Positions 12,594 to 13,548 of a DNA stretch of 13,548 nucleotides are shown here, one piece after another. Numbering within the stretch: position 1 is the stretch's first letter; each line of letters opens with the position of its first letter. The notes under the pieces are model-generated. The model did not search any database. It was not told the origin of the DNA and saw only the letters and a program-made list of their open reading frames with translations. The stretch is from CAZGSV01 sp964528605 (GTDB lineage Bacteria > Armatimonadota > Zipacnadia > CAZGSV01): NCBI GenBank assembly GCA_964528605.1, contig CAZGSV010000092.1, forward strand, positions 1 to 13,548, read 5' to 3'. The translations under genes and the position numbers were made by a program.

Positions 12594-13548
12594 GCCGTCT
12601 GCAAGAACTCCTCGAGCGCGGCGAGTTCGTCGTCTGCGGCGAGCTGGGGCCGCCGCAGGGCTGCGATGTCGAAACCGTCACCAGGAAGGCGACCTACTTC
12701 CGCGGCCAGGTGGACGCGGTCAACGTCACCGACAACCAGACCGCCATCGTGCGCATGTCCAGCATCGCCGCCTGCGCGTTGCTCAAGCAGCAGGGCCTGG
12801 AGCCGGTGGTGCAAGTGACCTGCCGCGACCGGAACCGCATCGGCCTGCAAAGCGACTTCCTCGGCGCCGTGGGGCTCGGCCTCGAGAACTTCCTCTGCCT
12901 TACGGGCGACCACCAGTCCTTCGGCAATCACCCGCAAAGCGCCAACGTCTTCGATCTCGACTCCGTGCAGTTGCTCCAGATGCTGCGCGCCCTGCGGGAC
13001 CAGGGGCTGTTTCAGTGTGGCGACGAGATGAAGGGCCCGCGGCCGCAGGCGTTCCTGGGTGCCGGAGCCAACCCCTTCGCCGACCCGTTCGAGTTCCGCG
13101 TTATGCGCCTGCAGAAGAAGATCGCGGCGGGCGCGCAGTTCGTGCAGACCCAGTGCGTCTTCGACCTGGAGCGTTTCAAGCGCTTCATGGATCTGGTGCG
13201 TCGCCGCGGCCTACATGAGAAAGCCTACCTCATCGCCGGCATCATGCCCGTGCGTTCCGCCAAGGCACTGGCGCGCAGCCGTGACGTGCCTGGCATGATG
13301 ATTCCGCAGGAGCAGATTGACCGGCTGGAGAAGGCGGCCGAGCCGCAGGACGAGGGAGTGAACCTGGCCGTCGAACTGATCCAGCAGGTGCGCGAAGTGG
13401 AAGGCGTGCGCGGCGTGCACTTGATGCCGGTGATGTGGGAGAGTATCACGCCGACCGTGGTGGAGCGGGCCGGACTGCTGCCGCGGCCAACGTGGGGGTC
13501 AGCCGATGCGGGACAAGGATCTGCTCCGGGACAAGATAAAGGCAACCC
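12590..13548 (+). CDS. metF: Methylenetetrahydrofolate reductase MetF, 3' end outside window
   Basis: FAD TIM-barrel enzyme reducing 5,10-methylene-THF to 5-methyl-THF, the last step of the methyl branch of the Wood-Ljungdahl pathway, or for methionine synthesis. It starts with GTG at 12590, overlapping the metV stop, with GAGAGGA (12574-12580) as ribosome site. E18 in CGELGPP matches the conserved catalytic Glu; VNVTDN (about 44-49), LTGDH (FAD contact) and GANPFADP, then KIAAGAQFVQTQCVFD, are family hallmarks. At least 319 residues are open, with no stop before the window ends. The usual core ends near ERAGLLPRP (about 295-303), and the Gly/Ala/Asp-rich tail after it is not typical. The pairing with metV, mvhD and hdrA favours the anaerobic, acetogen-type enzyme over the single-protein NADH type. 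Confidence 0.93.
   Translation, partial: MSRLQELLERGEFVVCGELGPPQGCDVETVTRKATYFRGQVDAVNVTDNQTAIVRMSSIAACALLKQQGLEPVVQVTCRDRNRIGLQSDFLGAVGLGLENFLCLTGDHQSFGNHPQSANVFDLDSVQLLQMLRALRDQGLFQCGDEMKGPRPQAFLGAGANPFADPFEFRVMRLQKKIAAGAQFVQTQCVFDLERFKRFMDLVRRRGLHEKAYLIAGIMPVRSAKALARSRDVPGMMIPQEQIDRLEKAAEPQDEGVNLAVELIQQVREVEGVRGVHLMPVMWESITPTVVERAGLLPRPTWGSADAGQGSAPGQDKGN
13506..13548 (+). CDS. Possible start of the next operon gene (very partial)
   Basis: An ATG at 13506 opens a second frame that reads MRDKDLLRDKIKAT to the window end, preceded by GGGGGT (13494-13499) about 6 bases upstream. The metF frame is also still open here, so one gene would overlap the other by more than 40 bases unless metF stops just past the window. 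The peptide is too short to name. Confidence 0.3.
   Translation, partial: MRDKDLLRDKIKAT

Noticed and set aside
1..13548. tRNA, rRNA, insertion sequence or attachment site
   Set aside because: No cloverleaf, rRNA segment, transposase gene or tRNA-linked duplication was seen on either strand.

Overview
This is a GC-rich (roughly two-thirds G+C by eye) 13.5 kb piece of a draft bacterial scaffold with two 100-base runs of N. No marker gene fixes the taxon. Three things suggest an uncultivated, probably anaerobic bacterium whose carbon metabolism includes the methyl branch of the Wood-Ljungdahl pathway: a sugar kinase next to large secreted beta-propeller proteins, small palindromic repeats between genes, and a methylenetetrahydrofolate reductase cluster. 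Groups such as Planctomycetota, Armatimonadota or neighbouring candidate phyla would fit, but this is a guess from gene content.

Layout. 1-1308 (+): 3' part of an L-ribulokinase gene (araB). 1309-1486: convergent intergenic stretch packed with hairpins. 1487-1996 (-): small PD-(D/E)XK-like protein. 2220-3350 (-): DegT/DnrJ/EryC1-type PLP aminotransferase, broken by an N run and followed by hairpins. 3351-3644: divergent promoter region. 3645-5623 (+): exported NHL-repeat protein, broken by an N run that is probably an assembly artefact; closing it gives 12 blades of exactly 47 residues. 5858-9058 (+): exported protein joining a predicted TIM-barrel domain, a middle sandwich-like region and an eight-blade FG-GAP/PQQ-like propeller with calcium loops. 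9194-13548 (+): a tight operon of a double-module HdrA-like flavoprotein, an MvhD-like iron-sulfur protein, MetV and MetF (running off the window), with 2-nt spacing and then ATGA and GTGA overlaps.

The operon is the metabolic core. MetF with MetV is the methylene-THF reductase of acetogen-type pathways, and HdrA/MvhD partners would pass electrons between pyridine nucleotide or ferredoxin and the flavin of MetF. The well-known Moorella-type cluster also has hdrB and hdrC. Neither is seen here, and the HdrA carries two FAD-type Rossmann modules, so this may be a trimmed variant of the complex. It is the best candidate for a little-described system in the window.

A second theme is a family of intergenic hairpins headed by GTAG, each with a perfect 9-bp stem and with compensated base changes between copies. 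One copy supplies the stop codon of araB. A separate 25-bp repeat occurs after both propeller genes and supplies the stop codon of the second.
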